A DNA stretch of 64,000 bases from Pomphorhynchus laevis (GCA_012934845.2 WNNJ02001668.1:213382-277381), one strand, 5' to 3'. Counted from the first letter of the stretch, positions 46,526 to 61,500 are shown. A program made the numbers and translations. Notes: a model not told the origin generated them from the sequence alone.

Positions 46526-49500
46526 ATGTCAATTGAAATTGAAGCTGCAGAGTAAGCAATTTGTAAACGTTCTTAACAATTTCGAACATTTCAGTGTCAT
46601 TCGACTAATTCAACAGTATCTGAAAGAAAACAACCTTGTAAATTCGTTGAATGTTTTACAGGTTAGTGTTTTTATCCGTTTCGGCTGGATATTTGACGCA
46701 ACCAAGCTGTGCAGTTAGCTGTTTAACTGTGTTTAGATGTTTGTTTTTAGGAAGAAACCGGTATTGCACTTAACACTGTTGACTCAGTTGACAGTTTCGT
46801 TAATGAGATTCAAAGCGGTCATTGGGATATTGTTCTTACAGGGATTAAATCTCTGAGACTTTCAAACCACAAATTATTTGATCTGTATGAACAGGTTCGT
46901 TAAGCAATTTATTTCTCTGTGTAGTGAATTTCGTTATATAGTAAATTTTACTATATACTTCTAGCTATTTTTAATTTCTAGTTATATTCATTTTGTTATT
47001 TGGAAATGACCAATTGAAAATAACATTATGTGAATTTGTGAATAGATGATAGATTTGCTCACTTTTTAATCATTGAATTATACGAGTGTTCGAAAACCGA
47101 TAATTTAAATTGAATTGAAACTGTAAGATGATTATTACGTCATTACTCCTTTATTTGGAAAAGTACGTGGATGTTGTCTAATAAATATTTTTGCTATTGC
47201 AGTTCATGCAGCTATAACTCGAACTAAAACTACGTTATAGACACAAATATTGTTACACAATATCTAATTCAATAATTTGTTATAAAATCTGAAGCTAGAT
47301 TTTAATTCAAATTATATACTGTAAATATTAAGTATTTTAGAATTAATGTATTAAATTGTTTATAATCAAATGGATTTTAACTTTGATTATTAATACTATT
47401 TTGGTTGGTACGCTTTTTATGTTAATCCGAAATAATCTTTTATTAAACTGAAAGTCGGTTTTAAACTAATATTTCATTAAATATTGAATATTTTGAGTGT
47501 TGAATTTTGTTCTATTTTTATTGCATAAATCAAATTGCAGTCAAATTGTTGCGTTTCATCTTTTGAATAATAATTTATTAAATTATTAGTCTTAAATACT
47601 TGTTGCGTTGCTGTATATTCTCGTTATCTACCTGCATTTATACAACGCATTGCAGTAAATTGATTTCTAAATGTAAATCAAGATTTATCATTTTTTACTT
47701 TTATATCATGGAGATGCTCATTGAATTTAATCTTCAAACTTCTATTAATCCTAAATGTAGAATTTAGGATTTATTTCGCAGGACAATTCGATAAAGTCGT
47801 ATTTTTAAAATGATTATTGATTAAAAAATAAAAAGCAATTATAAAATACAAGTTTTAGTTAAAACAATTGCTTTAAAAATTTAAGTTTTTCATAAAGTCG
47901 ACACCACACTTTAATTAAAAGTGTCCGTTTATATTTTATTTTTTGACTAGTATATTATATATTAGTAAAAAATAATATAATATTATATATTTATGTATAG
48001 TATATTTTATATTTGCAAAATTTATAAGTTATCAACTATTAATTTAAAGTCATACTATTAAAAGGATTCAAATATAGTAAACAAATATAGAAAAATTATA
48101 AAATAAAAAGTTTGTAGAATAATTTCATTTAATTTCATTTAATTTCATCAAAATTTAATTTTCAACAAGTTCGACATTAAACATTAATTGAACATAAAAC
48201 ATTGTTTAAGTTTTAAACCATTCATATTTTATTTTCAGATATAAAATTTAGTATTTATTTTGCTAAACATGTAATTACTATTACCTCAAAGTCGTATTTT
48301 TAAAAAATAGTTAAAAATATGAATATTTTAAAGAATAAAACACTATATACAATAATAGAAATATTAAATTAATGATAAAATTATAAAAGATAGAATAAAA
48401 ATTAAAAAACAGTCAAGAGTCTTTAATACGTTCTACAGTTATATTTGCGTCCCCCATAGATGCAACAAGCGCTCTAAAATTTGTATCACGGTTATGGAAT
48501 CCCACTGTCTGCATTTGTACAAGTTCGGATGCATAAAGTTGTTCTTGAGTTTGGTTTGGTTGTTGATTTGTCGGCTGATGTTGCTGGGGATGAAGACGAT
48601 CTAATGGTTGAAACAAGGAAGCAGTATGATCTTGATTTGAATTCTGTAAATTTTGAAATACTGTTGTTGCATAAGCTGTTTGTCTATTGCTTGGTGAATG
48701 AAAGAAATCCACATTAGATGAAATAGGTTGACTATTCATTTGATTATCAACCAGACCGCTTATGTTTGAAGATATCAACTGTGAATATACTTGTGGGGAT
48801 GTGTCCCTAAGACGAATTAGGTTTTGTAGAATTTGTACAATCAGCCGCAATGCTCGAGGATTTGTGTATAGAGCACGAATCTCAGGTATTGGCCACTGAC
48901 TTATAAACTCATGAATTACACGATGTACTTGTTCTCTTTGTCTTTCGTCCTGTATAAATTCAAATGTACGCATAATATTAAGTAGAATACCAGGATCGCG
49001 GATAGAATTATCCATATTTGGGTTAAAACTGGATGCCCGCAACATGTCGAATAACATGCGAGGATTTTCAGCAGCGCCTACTAATAATTGTTGAGGGTTC
49101 ATCGTAGAATACCGATTAGTGTTTTCGCTTGATTTAGATTGCAAAGGCGACTAAACGGTTTGTATTAGATACATATGATCTAGACGAATCGACTAAATTA
49201 AATGGCAAATGAATTAAAATGGATGCAGATCGATTATTTTGAAATGTAATATTCTGAGATGCCCCCGGGTTAGGCAGGGGGTTTGTATTTTCAGTTCCTA
49301 CTTGACTAGTGTTAGCTGTACTATATGAGCTAGAATTAGTATTCAGAGGGTTATCGTCAAACCGCTCATGTGCCACATTAAGCATTGGTTATTGAAAATC
49401 GCGATAAATTCTCTGTCGAATATTATATCTGCTCGGTAAACCCTCAAGGTTAATCAGGGCTCTATCATGGTTTCTCGTAATTTCCTGTATAGTTGTAGGA

Positions 49501-52500
49501 TTACGAATCATTTCCATTGTTTGACGCATTAAATCCGGATTATTAACGAATTGTGAAACCTCGTGGTTCTGCTCCCTCACTTTTTGCATTTGTGGATTGT
49601 TAAGCTTAATTGAACTAAGCAATGCAGGATTACTCATAAGTCTTTGAGCCAAATTATTACTTAGAAGGTTTTGAATTGCATGTGGATTAGGCTGAATAGT
49701 GCCAAAAATATTTTGTTGTATTTCAGTAAATTTGAATTTCCAAATGGAAGGCTCGAAAATGGTGCAAGTGGTAATCTGGATAATGTTGCAGTTCCATCGG
49801 TATGTTGATCAATATTCGGTTGAAGCGATATCAACCCCTCCTTAATTGTTGGTGATTGCTGAAGTGACAAAGAAGCATTATTTGATTGTTTAGATGTTGA
49901 GTGATATGCCGAAGGTCGTCGCGGAGACATGAGTTGCAGGACAGGCATGGCAACCTCAGAATAGTCGCATTTGACGACGGAAGCTGACCGAATATTGGAG
50001 TCATGAACTACCTCAACTGACTGGGCCTCGGGCTGTGCAAGGTTGCTCATAGAAAAGATTTGCGATGATGGGTCGTCACAATATCCAAGACTTTTCTCTA
50101 GTAAGGGTTGGCCCATCTCGTCAAGACTTTTGAGGATCGCTTTTGCATTTCCTCTCATTAGTGCGACGGACACGCGCTGAAATAACTGACCCGCTGTGCT
50201 GCAATACGGGGTACCGTTTCTACATGACATTGAACTAGCAATGAAACGAATTAGCTTTTTCCCTTGGGGGTTCCATCCTCCGTAAGTTGTAACAACTGCT
50301 GCCGCAAAACAGTATCCATTATCCTCTAATTTTTGTTTGTATTTCCGTTCCTTGACGCAGGTGGCATACTTGCTTGCGTCATAACCAGGGGTCACAGAAG
50401 CCATGGAAATATAAGCATTTTATTGGTGGTTAGTTACAGCAAAATCAACTGCTAAAGGAGGGTCCTTTTAAAATAGAATGTCTGTCGGTCTCTCTTGCAA
50501 ACCACGAACTAGGTTGGGTATCTCCTTTGCTACCCTCAATCCAGCAGAAACCGCTGCTTGAAAGACTGTATCCCTCAAGCTATCATGTTAAATGCCGTCG
50601 TGGCCTCCAAACTGGCATGTTAGTGCGTAGAAGCCGAATTTGTCTGCCATGCTAAGGCAGCGTCTGCATTGATAATCACTGTTGCATAGAGACATTCTTA
50701 ACCAAGGACGTAGTAGCACAACAAATTCATTTGGTGCCAAGTTCATATGTGTGGCTTTGCTAGGGATGGCATGTAACCAAGCACACATGTGTGGGCATGA
50801 AACTGCCAATAATCGGACAGTATTGAAGCGATCGGCTTTCTCCAATAGCCTGTGGCGCGACACTTCGTCAATGTGACAAGATAATCCTCGTTGATTTGTT
50901 TGCGGATTTCCTACATGTTGCGGAATAATAGATTTAACGAATTCGTACCCAGGGAAAGTTTTAGGGCCAAGGTTTAATTGGCTAGCGGCAGTGTTTACAC
51001 TGGACAGGAAGGCTGCGAGAAAGTGTTGGAAGTAGCTTCAAAGGCCCAGTTCTCCCATTTTCAGCGGTAAGCAAGCTTGCATCCACGCCCATTTATCGGG
51101 TTGAATTGAAGTAATATTGCTAAAACACTTCAATATCAAGCGGTCGAACATAACGGAAAAACTCTTCGGCGAAGGCGGGGTCTATAGTGCGCATTAAATA
51201 GTTTACCCGTGGATCCGATGCGCAGCTACGAAGCAGGATGAATGCAACCTGTGGGTCAGGGAGACTTTCGAGCGAGTCCAGAGTTTGACGCAGGGATGGT
51301 AGTACAACATTGACAAGGTATCCCGAACAATGCTCCTTAGATCCGATATGACTTTAAGAATTGTAAAGTTTTTTGTGATGTTAACCAATGAGATCCATGG
51401 GCATATGTTCTTTATCAAATCGACCTTGCCAGCCTTACCTATTACTTCGGTATTTTTCCAGTTAATAGACAGTCCAATGTTAGGAAAATTAGCAGCAAGA
51501 CGAGTTAGATTTTCACCCACCGCCACAGGAGTACCGCTGATTATTCCGTCGTCGAGGTACCATCTATTTAAGCCGATACCTTCAATCTCCGATATCTGAA
51601 CCACAATCGGATCAATCGCCAGGCAAAACAGAACTGGACCAAGATGATCTCTTTGTTGTACCCTCTTCGATACTGAAGTGGTTTCAGGCTACCGAACCGA
51701 TTGTTCGAGGTAGTGCCGTAGCACCATTATGCCCATCGACTAATTTCTGGAAAATTCCTACTGATCGCGTTTACGAAGGAATTCCGTTTTAGCGTTTTAA
51801 AAGTGTTAACCAAGTCTATTTTAACCCAAACCCAATTGACATCTTGATCATGAAATTGTTGTAGCTGACGTGCTTGATGTACTATATGTTCCATTCCGTT
51901 TGACGTCGCTACACCGAGTTTGTGCGGATGAAGCAATTCGGCAAATCGATGTCGAAGTTTGAAGCAAATGAACTTAGCGTAAAGACGAAGTAATGTCTCC
52001 CCAATGACAATGGGGCGGATCCCTCCATCTGGTTTGTTTAATGCCATGAGATTAGCACCGACGACAAATGGCACGAGGTCGTTCGGGAGAGTACCATTGA
52101 TCATGTTGTTGACTAATGACGTTAGGCGTTGAAGCAAAACCCCATGATCTACCGACATCATATCTCGAATATGTTCTCTCCTCAAACCTAAACAGCCAGG
52201 AGAGGAAGAGGATGGGAATGATGAGACTGCGGCTTCAACTATGTCCGAGTCGACCGACAAAAGGGTACTCAAAGATGGTTGTCCAGGACTTTGCAGAACG
52301 TCATGTAAGGGGTGTAGCTCTGTCAGTCTTCCGCGAAAAGATTATGAAAATTCGCATGTATTATTCGACGTAATGCGGCGCATCGCCTTTCCGAAATTGC
52401 CATTTCTTGCCAATTGACGATTTCCATAAATTCATTGTTCTTATCATGAGCTCCTCTGAATTTACTGGATGATCGAAACCCCGAAGAGTATAGGCAATCA

Positions 52501-55500
52501 CGCTCTCTTCCACTTTCGAATTTGTCTATAAGTGCATTTATATTAGATCTAGTGTGGTCTCCAGCATGGTGCCGACCTAAGGAAGTCTGTAGACATAGCT
52601 TCGGGAAGCACAGCAAACACTCTCAATCGTGAGATGAATTTGAGCACAATACATCTAGAATTAAAGAAGAAAAAACATTGACAACTCGGCGGCGAAGATT
52701 TCATGGAATGGGCTTGATCGTGTTAACTGGTTCCATCCAAACCCTATGAAGAAGCTCGAAGGATCTGTCTTGATATTCACAGCAAGACTGTTTATCTTTT
52801 CAAACTAAAACGATGTCTTCGAGGTGTTCTCGTCGGCGTCTAAAAACTCAGGTCTTGTGTCACTTGATGCGATTACTTTGTGAGAGCTGACTGTCTGTAG
52901 CTGTTCTGATCCTGTGCATCGCAAGTTCACAGGTCCGTGTACCCGAAGATGACCTTATGCAGTTAAGGCGAAACGATCCGCCACAGACCGCGCAACTACC
53001 CGTATTCGCTTGCATGTTATCCCAAGCTCGGTTTTGTATTTATTAATTGTAAGTAGTTGGTTCGTAGCTGAATCGTAGTTGGTTCGTAGCTGTAATTTGT
53101 TGTAATTGTAAGTAGTTGTTGTTAAAGATAGTTCAAACTCGATCTAATTTTGTTGACCTTCTTTTCACATTGTTTTATATGTAAGTAGTTGTTGTTAAAG
53201 ATATTTTAAACTGATATTAAAAAATACCAGTTTTACTAATATTTTACTAATATTTTTAATAGTTAAAAAATATTAAAAAATTTAAAGTTATTAGTAAATA
53301 ATAAATAGTTATTAGTAAATAAATCCTAAACATAAATAATAAAAACATATAAATATAAACCCTTTAAACATATAAATCCTAAATTTCTACTTTAATCCTT
53401 TTTTATTTTTTATTCATTCGGTGAAGGTAACTTTACCGAATGAATACTTTTTAGAATTATGATTTACTATTACTTTATAATTTCTATGCATGACATAGAA
53501 ATATGAGTATTGAACGTTTGAAGACTTTCTTAGATATCAGAAATATCTTAGAAATTCCTTGTTGATTTAACCCGAGATTTAATTTATAAATACACAAATG
53601 CCGTTTAGTTATTTTGTACATCTTTCATAAACTGTAGTACTTTGAATGTTCGGAATTCTAAAGATTTTACACATTACGTTAAAAAATAAAAAAATACAAA
53701 GTTTAGATTGTACTTGAATTAATCGAAGTACGAGAGATTGGAGCTGCTCGTTCAATGCTTAGACAAACTGATCCAATGATAGCAATGCGACAGCAAGAAA
53801 TTGAAAGATTCTCTCATCTTGAAAATTTGCTATCACGATCGTATTTTGATCCACGTGAGGTAATCAGTTTTCAATTTATAAACGCGACTAAAATTTAGTC
53901 TCTTTGATCTTTAAGCGTTGAATATATTAACGTGGATTTTTTCTCTAAATCCAAGTTAGTATGGACACCTGTTTTTGTTTAAATATAAAATAATATGAAA
54001 TCTATAATGTATTAATATTAATATAGATATAATATTTAATATTATATAATATTTAATTTAATATTATATTATATATCTTTAATATTAAAAATATTTAATA
54101 TTATATTTAATATAATATTATAATGATAAAGTAGTATTTAACAATTGTATAAAATAAAAATTTTAAGTTGGAATATTAGTCAATTTTAAGTAAAACTTTA
54201 TTGGAAGCTCAACAGAATGTACATTTACAATATGTTGGCATATTTGTTGCTTCTTAATCTATTAGTCATTTCTAGTATTTCTTTTCGCATTCAATCAATA
54301 TGATGTCAATTAGTCTCATTAATCAAATTGTCGCCATAATAAAGTGAAATTTGAACTACTGCAAAGAAATAACAATAAATGTAATATGATTTTAAATGAT
54401 ATTGGAAAATATAATATAATACAATATAATAATTGAATAATTAATATAATCAATATAAAATACACTATAATCATTTTTAATTATTGATTAAAAATAATCA
54501 ATATAATCATTTTTTATTTATATTTTTAATCATTTTTATTTATATTGAATATACTATAAAAATGACATGTGTCTTGGTAAAAGCGAACCACATAAAATAG
54601 TATTTCATTGTAAATGATTAGGTTTTAATGTATTAAATCGGATATAATCTGTTGAATGTCTGTCGCCTCTCCAAAATACCAACGCGTTTTCAAATACCGA
54701 AGTAAATAAAAATTATAAATCCAAGGATATTCAAAAGTCTTAAATTGAAAATCAGCTGTCTTTATATATCATTAGTAGTTATCTCTTTTTAAACTCAATA
54801 TAAAATTACTTTTTGTAATTTCTTTTAAATAAAATGTAAAATAGGCGTTTAGTATTTTAAACTTGTTATCAACTGTAATTCGTGCCTGTTCTTATATATA
54901 TTTTTAATTTATCGTTTTACTTGTTCGCCAAAATCAAGTTTATTCGACACATTGCAATCTTTCATGACCTATTTGGAATAATATTTTGTATAAATATTTG
55001 AACGATTTCGAAAAATTTAACCAAAATTTCAAGTATTTTAATTATAGTATTTTAAAAATATCTTTTAATATTCTTATTAAATATGTGAAGAAGATGAAAT
55101 TTAATATATTTAATATTCTTATTAAATATGTGAAGAAGATGACACAATTGTCTTTTAATAATCGAAAGTATTAAATAATTTGCATATACTTAAATTGCTG
55201 TAGATTTCTTGATGGAACAATTTATAAGCGTTGAAAACTATCTATTTTCCAGAAATGTCATGATTTGTAATCGGAGCAAAATATTTGAATTCAAAATGAA
55301 ACATTATTATGCTTTAAATTTAATTTGATTGCATCTGTGATCTGAAATTCTTCTGATTGTGGCACTACAATATCCTCACATGAATTGATCCTATTTTTGA
55401 TACAGCAGGACGCTACTAATCAGTCTGGGTTGGTCTTATCAGCTGCTGACCCAAACGTAAAACGTGAAATGTACGTCTGGGTCAGCAGCTGATGAGAGCC

Positions 55501-58500
55501 AGCCAAGCTGATTAGTAGCGTCCTGCTGTATCAAAAAAGGATCAATACATGTGAGGATATTGTAATTCCATAACCAGAAGAATTATTGTTAATTATTATT
55601 TTTAAGTAAATAAAATAAAATGTGTATTACCAGGCGTATCCTGAAGGACAGAATAAAGAAAAGCGCCGTCAATATATAGCTAATACATTATCAAAAGAGC
55701 TGACTGTTGTGCCTCCTTCAAGATTACTTTCCTTACTTGGACAGTCACTTAAATGGCAGCAACATCAAGGCATACTACCACCAGGTTATTAACCATTTTG
55801 ATTTATAGGTTTATTTATAGAATTTATAGAATTATATAAATATTCGCAATATTTTCGTAAACAATAATTGAGTATTTCATTTGAACAGAAAATTTAAAAA
55901 TTATAAATTTTTAAAATAAATTATTTTGCAATCATGTAATATCTATTTTTATTATTTAATATTTTAAAGTATTTTATTTTTAATTTTAATTTCAATTTAC
56001 TGATCTATCAGTTAATTGATCTCACAATAAATTTACTTCAATCCATTATCACAATTTTCATAATGACTGAAAGAGATTAAACAATTACAAACGCTTTAAA
56101 TTAGATGTTCTAACTACACAGTCGCATTGTGCATTAGATTTAAGAATCGAATTAAAAAATAGAATCGAAAAATTTCTTGATTAAATTTTGTTGTATTAAA
56201 ATAATCGATTCATTAATTAACAAATAATTGTTTTACATTTCATATTCATTTCAGACAATAGATGTCTATTTTATTCCATTACAGAAATATTTGTATTTTC
56301 AAAATTTTAAGTAAAATAATAATTCCTTTTATAATCGCTGATTAACTCATTTTATAATGAGTTAATCTCTGACCAAAAGCCGACACTTGTATCGCATAAC
56401 AGTTGATTTAATGGAAGATAATAGTAGCTCAATTATAGTTGACTCATAATTGTCTCATAGTTAACTTATTTTTAACCTTAATTGGCTCATAACTGTTTTA
56501 AAAGATTTAGATTTAAAAGATTTATAAAAGACAAATAAAAGATTTTCCAATAAAAGAGTATAGTAACCCAATTGTAACAGTTAACAATTATTTTTAAACT
56601 TTATAAAGATATGAAATATATGTTTTGATACATTGATGACATATGTGTATTTAATTCTAATAATTTTTATTCAATAAACGAACAAATTAATTCAGGTAGC
56701 CTCATTCTTGAATTAATAAAATAAATATTGATGATGAAGAAGGTATATATCTAGATATGAACATTAAATTAACATTAACTAAAACTACTATTAATTTATA
56801 TCGTAAAGATGACATATTTAAATTTACAAGAAACATATTTTTGCATGAGCATTCATGCATACCATATAATATAAAATATAATACATTAAATAATGAAATT
56901 TTAAGAAAATGTTTTTAAATTTATATTAATAATTACATTATATAATTTATTATATGGGAATATCTGCAATGCTTTATGCACTTCAGGAAACTGTTGTTGG
57001 AGCATTATAAAATATAGTCAAAATTTAAAATTAAAATCTAAAATAAAAAGTTAATTGTTATAAATTGACTAATAAATAACAGACGTTGCATCGGAATAAT
57101 GATTAGTGGTCATTAGGAGGAACTAACTTTGAGGGCAAAGGAAGTGAGTGTTAAATGACATAAAAGAGATAGAATAGATGTTTACGTGAATAAATTGGTA
57201 ATTTGATGAAAATTAAAATGTTTTATCGGAAAATCTTTATGAAAATAAATAATACACTTTGTATTAGAATAAAATTCACTAGATAATCAAATTTTACCAT
57301 GTATTTCACCCCGTTGAGGTGCAGATCGAGAAAGAGGGCATATACCTTATAACAAGCAGTTCTTTGTAGCTTGTATTTCTAGTTCGAATATATCGTACAT
57401 TATTTATTTATCAATTCATAAAAATTGATTTTTATACAAATTTTAATTTTAGATTTAATTTTTTCATAAATAATTATATAAAGTATTATATAATTATTTA
57501 TTATTTATAATTTTTTATAACTTTTTAATTTATATATAATATAAAATATGTAGAATCGGTTAGCTAATTTATTTGATGCCAATTTTTAAGGAACAGCTAT
57601 TGATCTGTTTCGAGGGAAAGCCACAATGCGTGAGCAAAATGAAGAAAGATGTCCAAATATCTTATCGAACATAATAAAGGTACACAATACTAAATTAATA
57701 AGTTATTTTATAACCTATTTTGTACTTCAATTAGATAATACTTCAATTAGACGTCTAATACTTCAATTAGACAATTAGATTAGGCGCTGTGTCCATGACA
57801 TGTTTAAGTTATCTAGGATTTTTAATCTATTTTGTTTTAAAGTCTTAATCAAAATGAGGTTAGTCTTAAAAGGGACAGAAATACACCACAACTATTTTGC
57901 AAGGGGTTTTAGCGTTTGAAATAGAAGGTAAACCCAATATTTTCCAATATAATTTTCCAATATTCACGTTTACGTCTACAAAATAAAATGGTAATAACAT
58001 TTAATTTAATATTTTATATACAATTATATATTTGATATCACTGTAAAGTTACTTTATGCCGGTTACTTTTATTTCTGGCCACTAACTTGTGCTTCTCATT
58101 TTTGTTGTGTTTTACCGATTTACATGATCATATGTATCTGTATCCGACGCAATTAAGTTTGAAAAATCTCACGATACCGACGGAATGGATTTGATAAACC
58201 AATTTGGTTTAAAAATATATTTGGTTGTGATAATCAGTTTATTATCACTCACAATCAATTGATTGTGTGAGATAAAAAGGCTATTTTTTAATAAATAGAG
58301 AATTTACGTCAATTAATATTAATTTAATTTGTTTAAATGCATTTTTATTGTAAAAAGTACTATACACAGTATTTTTAGCTTTATCACATAAAATATGAAA
58401 AGGTTATTTGTAATTAATTATTAGTAGCAATTATTTGCGATATCTAACTTTGATATATTTTTTATTGACCATGTTGAATATTACCATATGAATACTCCTT

Positions 58501-61500
58501 ATGTTAACGGAATGACCTTGATAACCAAAAGCAAGACTCACTGAAAACTGAAGACAATTGAATTTAAACGCAGGGAATTAAACACTGGAGAAATCCTTAC
58601 TACTAGAGTGCATCTGCCGTTGCGCTCTCTCTATATATTAAGATATTTGTTTCAATCGCATTACATTATACTTTTTACACATGGATTACATCTACCCAAA
58701 GTAACTTTTTCTAAATCTGTAAATTAATCGCATTCACGCTGTTATCTTTGGAGTAAGAATATAGCATTCACGTAGCCATTTTGATAAAATGGCCTTCAAA
58801 TATCTGGAAATTAACAGTTCTAACTCTTCCAGATCTACTATACCACAAATATTATTTGATAAGTCATGTTAAAATCCAATAGTTATCCATTAGTTATGGA
58901 CATAAGTTTATTAAGTAGCTGTGGACCAAATTAACTAACAGCTACATCACTCTTTAAGTAAACTCTTATGTTGCCTTCGAGTTCCAGCTTACAAACATAA
59001 AAGTGAAGCCATCTGAATTCATAATCCTTCCTTACTGGATTATAATGTTTGACGAAACTCACCAGAAGTAAATCCGCTCATCTGTGAGTTTTTCATATTG
59101 TCTAAGATCGAGAATTTTACTATCCACCTTAGTACCACCTTTTTCAAGTGCCAATATGGATATATTTTACATTTCCAAAATGGCGCAAAGATTACAAAAT
59201 ATTCTTTTCATTTATTTGCGGATATAGATTCACTTATTAAATGTCAGTTTCATAGATTGTTTTTGTTAGGTAACGATTGATTTGTGTTTCTTTAAAAATT
59301 TGTTCTCGAAAGCATTGAAATGAGTTGTCTTTTTCGCTGTCTCTCAACATTGCCCATGATCAGAATTAGATATATTTACATTCTATTCATTAGGCATAGA
59401 GGGAAGGGTAACTTTTTTAGCCAAATACTATAATTCGGGTTGATTATTTAGCCCATTTTTGCGGAGGAGGTTTTTCCATGCTCAATATAAACTCTTCGAA
59501 TAGTTTAATGAAACTTAGCATTTACATCAAGGCACTATGGTTTGCTGTTTTCTTACGTCTATAGTTTCATTTCTTTATGAAATACATTTTATTAAGTTTA
59601 TCTTAAAGACAATACATTAATTACAAAAGTTACAAGATCGTATTCAATTTAGTCTCATTGCAAGCGCTGCTTTTAGGCTTTCATAAGCTTGTTTTAAACT
59701 ACAAAAAATTCCAATTCCAAGAATTATTTTAAATTATTTCAAAATGAAATAAAAGTAAATATGTTTACTTTTAATTTTAATTTCTAAACGAATACAAATT
59801 AATCGTTTCTAGGACAATATATTTAATAAACGTATATAATGAGTTTATTCCAAATAGTGCGCAGAGATGTTTAAAAGCGCTTGTATAAAATTTGCAAACC
59901 TCGCTTCAAATTGATAGTTTAAATATCAATGCATCTATTTCTACAAGTAGATAGTAAATTATATTTGAACTTAATTTAAATTTTCAAATTAAATTAAAAT
60001 ATAAAATATTAAAATATCTGAAAATTAATAATTTTAATTTTTGGTTTAATTTTTTAGTTAGGCGCAAAAGCTAACGCTGAGTCAGCTGCTTTTAGTCCTG
60101 ATGGGCAATATCTCGTAACTGGATCATTAGATGGATTTGTTGAAGTCTGGAATTTTACAACGTGTAAATTGCGCAAGGATTTGCGCTATCAAGCGGACGA
60201 GAAGTTTATGATAATGGATGATGCAGTTTTGTCTCTTGCATTTAGTCGCGATTCTGAAATGCTGGCTAGTGGAAATCAACAAGGTCAAATTAAGGTTAAA
60301 GGTGTTATTCATAATTTAGTAAAATGTTTTTTTGCTAAATAGTTTTAATATTTATTTTGGTTTCTTATTAAATTTTACTATTACTAATGCATTAAATTTT
60401 TTAAGCGTCAACATATATATTTCTATATCTGTTAGCAAAAATGCTATTTATAATTATAATTTTGATATAATTTTAATTTTTAAATATAATTTTTAATTTA
60501 TAATTTTTTAATTTATATAAATCTAAAATTTATATTTAAGAAAATTTGATCGATTTGTCGATGTTGCTGTTAAAATCGGTTTTAATCAATTGAAGATTAT
60601 TTTTGTTCAATAGTTTTTCATTTTTATGTTGCTAATTTTATTTTTAGATTTAGCCAAAAGACGCACATCTAATTCTTTAATGTTTTGTGGTAAAATCTTA
60701 CAGCTAGCAATTTTTGTTTTTAGTGTTTGTGTTTTATCAGTTGCTATTCAAGTAAAGACCTTCAATATTTAGCATCTCAGCACATCTCATTTTAATTTAT
60801 TTGGTTCACTGCTTTTCTTAAATGTATCAAGTATTCCTCATCAGTACAGAACTTTATCAGTCTTCGGCTTACTTTCCTTAGCCAAGTGTATAATTTCAAA
60901 GCCAAGTATATGTGTATGCTCAATTTACTTTTTATGTTGTAATGCTTTTTATTGTTAATACTTTGAAACTTGTTATATTTTCCTTAATATGTTTGTATAA
61001 AATATGACGATGTATGCAGCCTCCAGTGATCCTGATATAGGCCGTTTTACTAAACAACTGAATCGATAGTTCAACAGTATTATTTATTTGATATAATTGT
61101 ATGATAAATTCTTTAATTAGAATAAACATTTTTACTTATAAATTTCCATGACCAGTTAAATTCAAGTTTATTAATGTATTATAAATTTTAATTTGAAGCA
61201 CAATTTTAATTTAATGGATATTAACAGCGGAATTTTATTTAATTTTCGTCAACCATTACTTCAATTTAACTTTGAAGATTTGGAAAATATTAACCGGACA
61301 GTGTTTACGTCGTTATGAACATGCGCATTTGAAAGGAGTTACAAGTCTTTGCTTTTCTAAAGACTCCTCACAACTGCTAAGCGCCTCATTCGACAGCACT
61401 ATCAGGTTATAAATCACAGTTAATTTATGATTTAAAAATTTTCTTTTTCAGAATTCACGGACTTCGGTCTGGTAAGCTATTAAAAGAATTTCGTGGACAC

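Noticed and set aside
59098-59280. 60-aa frame in SMU1 intron 6
   Set aside because: Chance-length frame without recognisable domain or splice context.
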